Positions 17,231 through 25,858 of a stretch of 64,000 bases of DNA are shown in pieces; positions within the stretch are counted from its first letter, which is position 1; the number at the start of each line of letters is the position of its first letter. The notes below the pieces were generated by a model, which worked only from the letters and a program-made list of their open reading frames with translations, did not search any database and was not told the origin of the DNA. Position numbers and translations under genes: made by a program. The DNA is from Syntrophorhabdaceae bacterium PtaU1.Bin034 (GTDB taxonomy: Bacteria > Desulfobacterota_G > Syntrophorhabdia > Syntrophorhabdales > WCHB1-27). The stretch spans positions 1-64,000 of the forward strand of contig MVRP01000004.1 of the NCBI GenBank assembly GCA_002067405.1. Reading direction: 5' to 3'.

Positions 17231-17403
17231 TATAATTCCTCCTTCAATAAGATCACTTCACGGTACGTGTCCATTCCTTCGAATCGGGGAAGAAGAGCAA
17301 TACTTGTCTTTCCCGAAATCCCTGATCTTCACAATTCGTCCTCGGGAATTTTCGGGGGTAACCGGTATCAAACCTTCCAGCAAAAAGCTCCGAAAATCTT
17401 TAT

Positions 17404-17432
17404 AAGATAACCTGTATGCCCGCCAAGTTCAA
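17404..17432 (-). promoter_or_regulatory. candidate tup operon promoter
   Basis: Minus strand TTGAAC (17432-17427), 17 nt, TATCTT (17409-17404). This leaves a roughly 170-nt leader before tupA, which can form a long-range stem between CCCGAAA (near 17354) and TTTCGGG (near 17311). I see no recognisable Moco/Tuco riboswitch consensus. Confidence 0.4.
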
Positions 17433-17942
17433 TCCAAACACCCACAAAAATAATGTAATGGTGCTTCTCGCCATAAAGCGCAGGAAAGCCGTTATTAACG
17501 CTCCTTGGCCTTTGATATAGTTTCTTTTAATTTCAGGCAGCCTCGATGCGGTCAGCGGCGAGGCGAATGGCGGGTCTTAAAGTGTTGAAAGGTAATGAGG
17601 ACGTAGCCGTCGGGATAGGCACGTTGCAGACATGCTTGATATCTCACTTGTCCTATGGTCGAGGAACGATTTGGTCGTTCCTGACGACTGCTATCACCGC
17701 GCTCACGCGAAAAAACTTCTCAGCTTTTTCGATCGGGCAAAGCTTCTTTCGGTAGCAGGCAGTTGCGTCGGCTCCGTGACTTGACGCAAATAGAAACCTC
17801 ATCAGCTCCCGTGCATAAAGGGACGCCGAAATCCTTTTCAACCCCTTCTGTGAAGGGTTTCCCGGGCTACAGTCAGAAAAAGAAGAATGACTGCCTCAGG
17901 CTTCAAGCCGGCGCTGACTGCCCGCACGCTGTCCGGTCACGC
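17433..17942. other. gene-poor stretch between tupA promoter and the truncated PEP-utiliser-like gene
   Basis: No credible intact gene on either strand over about 500 nt. It holds a possible alpha/beta-hydrolase relic (17632-17784) and, near its right edge, an inverted repeat CTCCCGC/GCGGGAG (17948-17971) overlapping the end of the next gene. The lack of genes is out of keeping with the tight packing elsewhere and suggests decay or rearrangement. Confidence 0.6.
17632..17784 (+). pseudogene. possible alpha/beta-hydrolase fragment
   Basis: A 50-codon open frame reads LDISLVLWSRNDLVVPDDC followed by YHRAHAKKLLSFF. This resembles the strand and acid loop (LxxWGxxDxxVP) near the C-terminus of alpha/beta hydrolases such as meta-cleavage hydrolases. 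No nucleophile region or upstream frame exists, so if genuine it is only a relic. The match is from memory of the family pattern, and short enough to be chance. Confidence 0.22.
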
Positions 17943-19322
17943 TCACACTCCCGCAGTGGTTCGCGCGGGAGACGCGCTGCCGGGTATGAGACACAACGCT
18001 AGAATTCCTGTCGGATCGCTTCGAATCATCTCCTGAGCCAGACCGACATTGCCGTAAAACGGCACAGGCTCCTTTTGGAGGTACTGTTCATATAGCCTCT
18101 TTCTCGGCTCCACATATGGGCGGAGATTGATCATGCCCATGGGTATTGCAGCCTTCCGTATCTCGTTAGGTTGCAGGTAGTGCACGTCTCCCGGGTCATC
18201 GATGCATCCGGCCTCGGCAAAGCGCCTGCCGAATTCGGTAATGATCCATCTACCCAAAGCCACGATGTAGAGTTCGCAGTAGTAGGCCTGGTCCTCCTTG
18301 AAGTAGCTCGCTTTCCTGGCAGCCTTCATCAGGGAGATAAACCGCTTTTTGTCCGGCACCGGCACCTTTTCCATGACCTCCCGCTCAACTTGCTCTTTTT
18401 TTCCCTCTATCCGGTCGCGGTCGGCGTCAAAAAGGAAGACGGGCTCCGACATGAGAAGCTTGATGCGGGCTATGCCCAACGCGGGCTTTTCCAGCCATGT
18501 CGGGCAGTCGTAAGTGTGCGTTCTGTCCGCTCTCCAGCCATGATCGAGAAGATACCTGCGGTAGGCTTCCAACCATTTCCTGCCGGGCCCACTCGTCCCG
18601 AGTGCATCGAGCAGCTCACTATCCTCCGTTGTTGCGAAGGTGTCCTGAAGACCCGCATCAACTGCCTTCCTGCCAAGCTTCCACAAGCCTCTCGAGAAGG
18701 TGGTTTCTGCCGATTCAAAGCCTGAGGTCAGGCAATTGAACCTGGGGTCGCTTCCCGGCTCCGCTCCGAAGGTGCTCCTCCACATATCCTGAAAGAGATT
18801 GTTTACTTCGAATGCCGCCAAAAGCATCAGGAAATGCGTTTCCGCTTCTTTCCGGTTAATGGCACAGGCAAAATCGAGAAAGAACGAGAGAAGTTCGTGG
18901 TTGGTCAGCTTCCTTATGTCTTCCCACTCCACGAGACCTCGTTTGCGTTTTGCCTCTTCGTAAGTTTCCAGGAGATCAGCCTTCATAAGATCCCAGACAC
19001 CCTCGAAATTTTCGAGGAAGGGCTTGATCTTCTCCTTGAACAGGGGTTCTCGCACTTTTCTCTCCTCGGGCGCCGTAGGAATCGCCGTGATGTATGGGTA
19101 GCCGTCGATGAACCGCGAGTCCCAGCCATGGGTCATGGGCAAACAGAGTGAACCGGCCCCGTGCCGAAGTCCATGGTAAGACCAATACCAACCGATGCTT
19201 ATATACATGGGCTTCATGGGCGGGCTTCCATGGACCGTATCACAGAGAAGCACTCCATATTCGGACGGATCTTTTTCGTCATCAAATTCATAGAAGCTCA
19301 GATCGTAGGCATCTCTTAACAT
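17943..19322 (-). pseudogene. Truncated PEP-utiliser / phenylphosphate synthase alpha-like protein
   Basis: A 459-aa open frame that looks like the N-terminal and central part of PEP-synthase-related enzymes, most like the phenylphosphate synthase alpha subunit that phosphorylates phenol. Points of resemblance: aromatic-rich YISIGWYWSYHGLRHGAG near residue 41, GYPYITAIP, a long helical middle, HGWRADRTHTYDCPTW near residue 262 and IDDPGDVHYLQPNEI near 371. Family members continue with a swivelling phosphohistidine domain (GGVMSHAAI-type motif); here the frame ends in IPGSASPARTTAGV and no such domain follows in any frame. So either a decayed gene or a stand-alone helper. ATG at 19322 has a good AGGAGG-rich site. 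Lies 103 nt after hbd in the same direction. Family assignment from recalled sequence features, not a search. Confidence 0.5.
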
Positions 19323-19425
19323 CTCCTGCCCCCTCCTTCTCTTTTTTGTCCTGCGCTGCCTTTGGTGAACGGAAACGGGTCAGCGGAATATTTCCGCCAA
19401 ATCATACCGACTGCGCACGTAGTTC

Positions 19426-20286
19426 TCACCCGTCGTATCTATACCATCCGGCCCCTGTCTTCTTGCCGAGGCGATTGGCCCTCACCATCTCTCTCAAGAG
19501 ACGTGGCGTGGTCCATTTCAGCTCCCTGTCCAGCTCCTTGTGGAAGTACTCATTCACGTGGTAAGCGATATCGATGCCGGTAAGGTCCATGAGCTCGAAG
19601 GGACCCATCGGATAATTGAGACCAAGCTTCGCTGCCTTATCAATGTCTTCGATTGAGGCAACACCTGACTGGTACAGGTGGATAGCCTCCATGAGGTGGG
19701 GTATCATGAGCCTGTTGACTACAAAGCCGGGTATGTCGGTGCGGACCTCAATGGGTTCCTTGCCGAGGCTCCTTGCCAGTTCCGCACAAGCCTTCGCCGT
19801 CTCGGGACTTGTGTAGTGGCCCTTGATCACCTCGACAAGGCGCATCAACGGTACGGGGTTGAAGAAATGAAGTCCCGCTACCTTATCCGGCCGGGAGGTA
19901 ATCGATGCTATCTCGGTGATTGACATGGAAGAGGTGTTGGTCGCGATAATCACCTCTTTTCGTGCGAGTTCGTCCAGTTCCCTGAAGACCCTCTTCTTCA
20001 GATCCATGTCTTCCGGCACCACTTCAACAATAAAGTCTGTATCTTTCAGGTCTTCAACCTTCGTGGTGCCTTTGATCTTTCCCAGGACCGCGTTTTTCTG
20101 CTCTTCGGTGATCTTTCCTTTCTCCACGCTCTTGCTCAGGAACCTGTCGATATTTTTCATCGCTCTTTCCACAAAACGGTCCTCGATATCTCTCATGACG
20201 ATATCGTATCCCGCCTGGGCAGCTACCTGCGCGATGCCATGACCCATGGCACCTGCTCCCATTATTCCGACAGTCTTGATTGCCAT
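19426..20286 (-). CDS. hbd: 3-hydroxybutyryl-CoA dehydrogenase
   Basis: Oxidises (S)-3-hydroxybutyryl-CoA to acetoacetyl-CoA with NAD(P)+ (or the reverse), a core beta-oxidation step in benzoate and crotonate degraders. The 286-aa length matches the single-function enzyme. The Rossmann motif GIMGAGAMGHGIAQ is at residues 7-20, catalytic histidine in GLHFFNPVPLMRLVEVI near 138, then the C-terminal dimer domain (GFVVNRLMIP, NYPMGPFELMDLTGID). Strong AAGGAGGAGG ribosome site about 5 nt before the ATG. Promoter with a palindrome upstream. It probably works with the glutaconyl-CoA decarboxylase product crotonyl-CoA after hydration by an enoyl-CoA hydratase encoded elsewhere. Confidence 0.93.
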   Translation of the reverse strand: MAIKTVGIMGAGAMGHGIAQVAAQAGYDIVMRDIEDRFVERAMKNIDRFLSKSVEKGKITEEQKNAVLGKIKGTTKVEDLKDTDFIVEVVPEDMDLKKRVFRELDELARKEVIIATNTSSMSITEIASITSRPDKVAGLHFFNPVPLMRLVEVIKGHYTSPETAKACAELARSLGKEPIEVRTDIPGFVVNRLMIPHLMEAIHLYQSGVASIEDIDKAAKLGLNYPMGPFELMDLTGIDIAYHVNEYFHKELDRELKWTTPRLLREMVRANRLGKKTGAGWYRYDG

Positions 20287-20391
20287 GACCTCCTCCTTGA
20301 AATAAGATATGTCAATTGAACGAACTCAACACGATGGATGAATTCTTCTAACATTCTAGGGATTAACGGTAATCTTTTGTATTCATTTTTT

Positions 20392-20421
20392 CTTATACTT
20401 GTGTTAGCTAACTTTATGTAA
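20392..20421 (-). promoter_or_regulatory. hbd promoter with palindromic candidate operator
   Basis: Minus strand TTACAT (20421-20416), 18-nt spacer, TATAAG (20397-20392). The spacer contains the perfect palindrome GTTAGCTAAC at 20403-20412, where a dimeric repressor could block polymerase. The regulator is unknown; TetR-family repressors commonly control beta-oxidation genes in this way. Confidence 0.45.
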
Positions 20422-20436
20422 ATGCTCGTCTAATCC

Positions 20437-20456
20437 AGCGGCCGGCCGGCCTGGCG
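20437..20456. repeat. GC-rich near-palindrome between hbd and prmA
   Basis: CCAGCGGCCGGCCGGCCTGG is almost self-complementary and sits in an otherwise AT-rich divergent spacer. No T run follows on either strand. It could be a DNA-level binding site or an mRNA hairpin; function unknown. Confidence 0.4.
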
Positions 20457-20642
20457 GGATTCTCTGTTCTTCCCGTTGAAGCCGATGTGTTTCTCGCCCG
20501 ATTGCATCTTACCCTTGTTTTCTATATACTTTTGCGACGTAAATCCTTGTTTCCGAAGACTTTCACTGAAAAGCAGGAGGTTGCCGAAGCAGTGAGATTC
20601 GGCACTTTAGGCACATCAATCCGGACGAGGGGTCTTGATCGA

Positions 20643-21446
20643 ATGGCAGTAGCGCGTGTTGACATACTCGCGGGAAAAGGCACGGAAGAGCTTCTCGAAT
20701 CCCGATTCTATTCGCTTTGCAGCGGGGTGTGGATAGAGAGCCGCGGCGAAAACGTGTTGATAAAGTGCTATCCTTCGGACACCGGCGATCTGCTCGCCTA
20801 TCTCCGGGATTCGAACCTTCCCGTTGTCTCGATTACCTCAGTCGAAGAGGAAGAAAAGGACTATGTCGCGTTGGTCCGGAAACATTTCAGGCCGCTCGCC
20901 ATCGGAAGCCTGACGGTGTTGCCTCCCTGGACAAAAACCGGGAAGAAAGGGCATACCCTTGTTATAGAACCGGGAATGGCCTTCGGCACAGGCAGGCACG
21001 AATCCACAAAGTTGATGGTAAAAATGATGAATGACGTGAACATCGAGGGCAAGAGCGTGCTCGATATCGGGTCGGGATCGGGAATACTTGCCCTGTACGC
21101 ATCTCTCCTCGGCGCGTCGCAGGTTGTCGCGGTCGACCACGATCCTCTTTCGACAGAAGCCATCAGGAAAAGCTGTGACCTCAACAATGTTGACGCCCTT
21201 CTCATTGCATGTGCGCACCTTGAGAACATCAGGGGCAGTTTTGACGTGGTTCTCGCCAATCTCGACTTTGATACGTTTAGTCGCTACTCCGCGCAGGTAA
21301 CAGAAAGGGTCGGAAACGGCGGCTATCTCATCATGTCAGGCATCGAGCAGCAATATGCAGGCAGGATCAGGCCCCTGTTTGCGTCTTTCACACTTCTTAA
21401 ACGCCGGAAGATGAAAGATTGGTACGGTTTCATCTTCCGGCGTTAA
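20643..21446 (+). CDS. prmA: Ribosomal protein L11 methyltransferase (PrmA-like)
   Basis: SAM-dependent methyltransferase, predicted to trimethylate ribosomal protein L11. The 267-aa chain has an N-terminal substrate-recognition domain (about 1-115), a linker (IEPGMAFGTGRHESTKLM, the typical PrmA hinge), the Rossmann SAM site VLDIGSGSGILALYASLLGA and the post-I acid VDHDPLS; motif IV reads VLANLDF, where classical PrmA has NI/NL. ATG at 20643 has AGGGG about 10 nt upstream. An upstream in-frame extension to 20487 looks non-coding. Alone in a divergent arrangement with hbd and followed by purB with its own promoter. Confidence 0.82.
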   Translation: MAVARVDILAGKGTEELLESRFYSLCSGVWIESRGENVLIKCYPSDTGDLLAYLRDSNLPVVSITSVEEEEKDYVALVRKHFRPLAIGSLTVLPPWTKTGKKGHTLVIEPGMAFGTGRHESTKLMVKMMNDVNIEGKSVLDIGSGSGILALYASLLGASQVVAVDHDPLSTEAIRKSCDLNNVDALLIACAHLENIRGSFDVVLANLDFDTFSRYSAQVTERVGNGGYLIMSGIEQQYAGRIRPLFASFTLLKRRKMKDWYGFIFRR

Positions 21447-21475
21447 TTGACAGAAAACCGGGAAACAAGTAAAAT
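21447..21475 (+). promoter_or_regulatory. purB promoter
   Basis: TTGACA (21447-21452), 17-nt spacer, TAAAAT (21470-21475); only one base off consensus. The -35 begins immediately after the prmA stop codon. It gives a leader of about 35 nt for purB. Confidence 0.75.
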
Positions 21476-21516
21476 GGCATGCTTATTTCACTATTTTCCC
21501 GAACGGAGAGAATGAT

Positions 21517-22809
21517 ATGATCGAGCGATACACACGAAAAGAGATGGCGGACATTTGGACAGAAGACAGGAAACTTCAGACCTGGCTGGAAATCGAGATT
21601 GCCATATGCGAGGCGTACGCCGAGATCGGGATAATCCCTCGGGAAGACCTGAAAGTAATAAGGGAACGGGCCCAAGCCGACGTGAGACGGGTCCAGGAGA
21701 TAGAAAAAGCAACCAAACACGACGTGGTCGCCTTCATCCAGGCCGTTTCCGAGTCTGTCGGGCCGGCTTCAAAGTGGGTTCATCTGGGCGTGACCTCGTC
21801 CGATGTCCTTGATACGACATTTTCCGTCCTTTTGCAGCAAGCCTCGGCCATTCTTGTTAAAGACGTGGAGAATCTGATGGCGGTGCTGAAGGAAAAGGCA
21901 TTTGCCTACAAATTTACGCCCATGATCGGACGGACCCACGGCATACATGCCGAGCCGATCACTTTCGGCCTGAAAATAGCCCATTTTTACGATGAAATGA
22001 GAAGGAACCTGGAAAGGCTCACCACTGCAAAGGACCATATTGCCTACGGGAAGATTTCGGGGGCCGTCGGCACCTATGCCCACGTCCCGCCCTTCGTGGA
22101 GGAGTATGTGTGCAAAAAGCTCGGATTGAAACCCGCTCCTATTTCCACGCAAATCGTACCGCGCGACTATTATGCCGAGTTCTTTACTGTCCTCGCGATT
22201 ATCGGGTCGTCAGTAGAAAAGCTGGCGACGGAGATCAGACATCTTCAGAGGACCGAGGTGGGAGAAGCAGAGGAGTACTTTCAGGAGGGACAGACCGGCT
22301 CGTCTGCAATGCCGCACAAACGGAATCCTATCGGCTCGGAAAACCTGTCGGGACTGGCACGGCTGCTTCGGGGATATGCTCTTTCAGCCCTGGAGAATGT
22401 GCCGCTCTGGCACGAGAGGGACATCAGCCATTCTTCAGTTGAGAGAGTGATCGGGCCTGATGCAACCATCCTGCTCGACTATATGCTTCAACGGCTCACC
22501 AACCTTTATCGTAACTTGATGGTCTACCCGGAGAGAATGCGGAAGAATATGGAAATTACGGGAGGCCTTTACCACTCGGAGGCAATTTTGCTCAGCCTTA
22601 TAAAAAAGGGCCTCACGAGGCAGGAGGCATACAAGATTACCCAGTCGATTGCCATGGCATGCTATCAGGGCCATCTGAACTTCATCGACTGTCTTAAAAA
22701 CGATGAGGGTCTGAGAAAGCACCTGACCGAACAGGAATTGGACCAGGTAACGGACGACGAGCACTATTTCGAGCAGGTTGAGACAATCTTTAACCGCGTG
22801 TTCGGTTAG
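21517..22809 (+). CDS. purB: Adenylosuccinate lyase
   Basis: Cleaves fumarate from SAICAR and adenylosuccinate in purine synthesis; homotetramer of the fumarase/aspartase superfamily. 430 aa, the shorter Bacillus-like form. Marks: catalytic THGIHAEPITFG near residue 140, WVHLGVTSSDVLDT near 88, and the superfamily signature SSAMPHKRNPIGSENLSGLAR at about 262-282 (flexible loop serine). Complete, with its own strong promoter. Makes AICAR for the AICAR transformylase at 5203. Confidence 0.96.
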   Translation: MIERYTRKEMADIWTEDRKLQTWLEIEIAICEAYAEIGIIPREDLKVIRERAQADVRRVQEIEKATKHDVVAFIQAVSESVGPASKWVHLGVTSSDVLDTTFSVLLQQASAILVKDVENLMAVLKEKAFAYKFTPMIGRTHGIHAEPITFGLKIAHFYDEMRRNLERLTTAKDHIAYGKISGAVGTYAHVPPFVEEYVCKKLGLKPAPISTQIVPRDYYAEFFTVLAIIGSSVEKLATEIRHLQRTEVGEAEEYFQEGQTGSSAMPHKRNPIGSENLSGLARLLRGYALSALENVPLWHERDISHSSVERVIGPDATILLDYMLQRLTNLYRNLMVYPERMRKNMEITGGLYHSEAILLSLIKKGLTRQEAYKITQSIAMACYQGHLNFIDCLKNDEGLRKHLTEQELDQVTDDEHYFEQVETIFNRVFG

Positions 22810-22821
22810 CTCGCCGGCCCT

Positions 22822-23187
22822 TTAGTCCGATGACTTGATATACTTCAGCCTCACGTCATAAAGGACATTATCGATGAGAACCTCTTCTTCCTTCGAAAGG
22901 TTCCCCTTGGTCTTTTCTTTCAACATCTCGATAATACTGATGGTCTGTTTCGCAAGCTGCAGATTTATCTCTTTCTTGTTCGTTATGGGGTCCGGCAGTT
23001 CTCCGAGATGGACAAGGGCCGACGTGGAAAGAGAGAGGATAAACGTAGAAAAACCAAATTCGTAAAGAAGTTCGTTATCTGACCATTTCTCTTCCTGGCC
23101 CGCCCGCTTTTCTTTTTCTCCCGACCCAGCCTCAGACCCATCCCTGGTACTGCCACTCTGCGATCGACTCTTATCCTCTTCCATCAT
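22822..23187 (-). CDS. DUF1844 family protein
   Basis: A 121-aa protein of unknown function. The first 30 residues are charged and low-complexity; the DUF1844 core (about 38-121) begins with FGFSTFILSLSTSALVHLGELPDP and contains LQLAKQTISIIEMLKEKTKGNLSKEEE. The family is common in Deltaproteobacteria and related phyla. It follows htrA by 6 nt and is probably the last gene of the long minus-strand operon; it converges with purB with only 12 nt between stops. Confidence 0.82.
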   Translation of the reverse strand: MMEEDKSRSQSGSTRDGSEAGSGEKEKRAGQEEKWSDNELLYEFGFSTFILSLSTSALVHLGELPDPITNKKEINLQLAKQTISIIEMLKEKTKGNLSKEEEVLIDNVLYDVRLKYIKSSD

Positions 23188-23193
23188 CTCCTC

Positions 23194-24531
23194 CTACAGT
23201 AACGTATCGAATTTTATGGGGAGGAAGAAGACGGTGTCATATCTCTTCACCTGATAGAGAATATAATTCCTTCTCAGACCCTCCACCATAAGCGACCGAA
23301 AACTCCTCTTGTCCAGGACATCAACATTATTGATCCTGATAATGACGTCTCCGGCGCGCAAACCGTAGCGCTCGCCTATGCCGCCCCTATACACCTTGGT
23401 AACCACCACTCCGTTCTTCTGTTTCGGCCTGAATTTAAGCTTCGCGTAGCCCTCAATATCCGAGACGCGGATCCCGCACAACCTTTCGTCGAGGGGGCTC
23501 GGCACGTACCCTAAATTGGGTTCAATGCTGACATTGACGGTCTCGCTCCCCCTGATGATCTTCAACTGGTTCTTGCCGTCCGGACCGGCCTTGCGGAATG
23601 CATTTTGAAACTTCATTCCCTCCCGGATCCTCTTCCCGTTGACCTCGGTGATCCTGTCGCCCGCTTTGAGACCCCACCCTTCAGCCGGACTTCCCGAAAT
23701 TATGCGACTCACGTAAAGGTATTGCCCGTCGTCGTCTTTTCTCTTATCAACAAAGATGCCCAGGATAGCACGTCTTCCCGCGTGTTCAAGGAATTCCGAG
23801 ACCATGGACATGACATCTTCTATGGGAATGGCAAATCCTATCCCCTTGCCTTCCTCATAAATGGCAGTGACAATGCCCAGCAGATTCCCATTCGAATCGA
23901 GAAGAGCCCCACCGGAACTACCCGGATTAATCGCAGCATCCGTCTGGATAAGGTTTGCGTAGACCCTGTTGCTGATCTTCAGGTTCCTTCCCAAAGCACT
24001 TACCACACCTGTTGTCACCGAGCTTGAAAGGCCATACGGGTTGCCGATGACAATTGCTTTCTCCCCTACCCTCACACTCTTCTTTGTTACCTTGAGAAAG
24101 GGGAAATCTTTCTTATCCTCGACCTTCAGCAAAGCGATGTCGAGCTCCGGGTCAGCTGCTATCACATTAGCTTCATATTCTTCACGACTCGTAAATTTCA
24201 CGCGGATAGTGACGGCCTTGGAAACGAGATGCTCGTTGGTGACTATTATGCCTTTCGGGTTGAGCACCACACCCGATCCGATATTCTCGAGCGTCTCTAC
24301 GTCATCCTCCTCGTCCTGAACGAAGAACCTCTTCAACAAGTCGCTGCTTCTTTCCTCATTTCCCCTCTTTGCCAGTTCCTCTGTCTTTATGTTAACAATT
24401 GCCTTACTGACCACCTCTACCATATCCGCTATCTTTTCCTCTTTTGCAGGAAGGGGAACAGGCACCAGCAAGATCGCCAGAGGCAGGACAATCAAGAACA
24501 GACGGGCTCGCTTCTTCGCTATTCCAAACAT
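23194..24531 (-). CDS. Periplasmic serine protease of the HtrA/DegP family
   Basis: Predicted envelope quality-control protease. The 445-aa protein starts with an N-terminal signal or anchor segment (about residues 8-30), followed by a trypsin-like domain with catalytic His in IIVTNEHLVSKA, Asp in DPELDIALLKV and Ser in NPGSSGGALL, then two PDZ domains (about 235-330 and 350-440). The usual GNSGGP is GSSGGA here, which keeps the nucleophile. ATG at 24531 chosen; a TTG six codons upstream is possible. No cysteine-rich or LA-loop region visible. It follows coaBC after about 70 nt. Confidence 0.9.
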   Translation of the reverse strand: MFGIAKKRARLFLIVLPLAILLVPVPLPAKEEKIADMVEVVSKAIVNIKTEELAKRGNEERSSDLLKRFFVQDEEDDVETLENIGSGVVLNPKGIIVTNEHLVSKAVTIRVKFTSREEYEANVIAADPELDIALLKVEDKKDFPFLKVTKKSVRVGEKAIVIGNPYGLSSSVTTGVVSALGRNLKISNRVYANLIQTDAAINPGSSGGALLDSNGNLLGIVTAIYEEGKGIGFAIPIEDVMSMVSEFLEHAGRRAILGIFVDKRKDDDGQYLYVSRIISGSPAEGWGLKAGDRITEVNGKRIREGMKFQNAFRKAGPDGKNQLKIIRGSETVNVSIEPNLGYVPSPLDERLCGIRVSDIEGYAKLKFRPKQKNGVVVTKVYRGGIGERYGLRAGDVIIRINNVDVLDKRSFRSLMVEGLRRNYILYQVKRYDTVFFLPIKFDTLL

Positions 24532-24601
24532 TCGATTATTACCCAACAACCGTTCTTTTTTAATGAAAAGGACCGGAGAAACGGCCAGCTTAACCCTGGT
24601 T

Positions 24602-25840
24602 CTAGTACCAGTCGTCCTCGATCTTCCTCTTCTTTTTGATGATATTCTTCACCGCATCAAGGATGACGTGCGCGATCTCTTCTTTTGAGAGCTTGGGCAC
24701 GTGCTTCACTGTTCCGGAAGGGTCGATGAGGGTCACTTCGTTGTCGTCCGATCCGAAGCCAATGCCTCTCTTCGTCACGTCGTTCGCTACAATGAGGTCC
24801 AGATTCTTTCTCTTCAGTTTGTCAAGCGCATGCTCCACCACGTTATTCGTTTCCGCTGCGAAACCGACGAGGACACGATCTCCGCATATTTTGCCCAACT
24901 CGCCCAGAATATCAGGGTTCTTGCTGAGCGTCAGGGTCATTTCGGATTCATTGTCCTTTTTCTTTATCTTTTCGCAGTTTTCATTCTTGCACCTGTAGTC
25001 GGCTACCGCCGCCGCCTTGATTATCACCGAGCAACGCCGATGTTCTTCCATCACGGCCGATCTCATATCCTCCGCGGTCACCACATTTATCACCCTGATG
25101 TCGGTCCTCGGGGGCGGGACCGCGGTATTCCCCGTGACCAGGACTACTTCCGCTCCTCTCCTTCGCGCTATCTTGGCTATGGCATAGCCCATTTTTCCTG
25201 AAGAGCGGTTGGTAATGCACCTTACCGGATCGACAAATTCCGTAGTAGGTCCGGCAGTAACCAGAACCTTTTCGTCAACGAGATCTTTTTCGGTAAAGAT
25301 GTCCTCCATTTTTTCTACGATATCCTCAACGGTGGGTAGCCTTCCTTTTCCCTGCCAACCGCACGCAAGATCACCGGAAGCAGGCTCCATGAACTCGTAG
25401 CCGTTCTCCTTGAGCTTCTCGATGTTCGACTGGACAATTTTACTCTCCCACATGTTCGTGTTCATAGAAGGCACAAAAAGGACAGGGACCGTAGTTGCCA
25501 TGACCATGGTCGTAAGAAAATCATCGGCGATGCCATTCGCTATTTTACCGATAATGTTTGCCGTCGCCGGGGCGATGACCATCTGATCGGCCATGTCCGC
25601 GAGGGCAATATGACCTATTTTCCCGCCCGTAAACAGCTCGAACATTTCATGAGTCACCGGATTGCCGGAGATAGTCTGGAAGGTCAGGGGTGTGACAAAT
25701 TCCATAGCATTCTTTGTCATGACCACGTGGACATTAGCCCCCTTCTTGGTCAAAGCCCTTACGAGCTCGGCCGTCTTGTAAGCGGCAATTCCCCCTGTGA
25801 TGCCCACTATGATCTCTCGATTCTGCAACATCGTAAACAT
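24602..25840 (-). CDS. coaBC: Bifunctional phosphopantothenoylcysteine decarboxylase / phosphopantothenate-cysteine ligase
   Basis: Two consecutive steps of coenzyme A synthesis: CTP-dependent ligation of cysteine to 4'-phosphopantothenate, then flavin-dependent decarboxylation. 412 aa. The N-terminal CoaC domain shows GITGGIAAYKT, catalytic His in KIGHIALADMAD, ATANIIGKIANGIADD and MNTNMWES. The CoaB domain begins at VLVTAGPTTEFVDPVRCITN with the NRSSGKMG nucleotide site. ATG at 25840 or 25831; AAGGAGGG lies upstream, just past the dacF stop. Shares the operon with coaD, so two CoA-pathway genes are close. Confidence 0.95.
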   Translation of the reverse strand: MFTMLQNREIIVGITGGIAAYKTAELVRALTKKGANVHVVMTKNAMEFVTPLTFQTISGNPVTHEMFELFTGGKIGHIALADMADQMVIAPATANIIGKIANGIADDFLTTMVMATTVPVLFVPSMNTNMWESKIVQSNIEKLKENGYEFMEPASGDLACGWQGKGRLPTVEDIVEKMEDIFTEKDLVDEKVLVTAGPTTEFVDPVRCITNRSSGKMGYAIAKIARRRGAEVVLVTGNTAVPPPRTDIRVINVVTAEDMRSAVMEEHRRCSVIIKAAAVADYRCKNENCEKIKKKDNESEMTLTLSKNPDILGELGKICGDRVLVGFAAETNNVVEHALDKLKRKNLDLIVANDVTKRGIGFGSDDNEVTLIDPSGTVKHVPKLSKEEIAHVILDAVKNIIKKKRKIEDDWY

Positions 25841-25858
25841 GTATTACAGCATCCCTCC

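Noticed and set aside
17231..17403. Molybdenum/tungsten cofactor riboswitch in the tupA leader
   Set aside because: The leader can form a stem, but I do not see the conserved Moco/Tuco sequence elements; only a covariance search could settle it.
17763..18002. 79-codon plus-strand frame at the edge of the gene-poor region
   Set aside because: Ser/Arg-rich, low complexity, overlaps the end of the opposite gene, no ribosome site.
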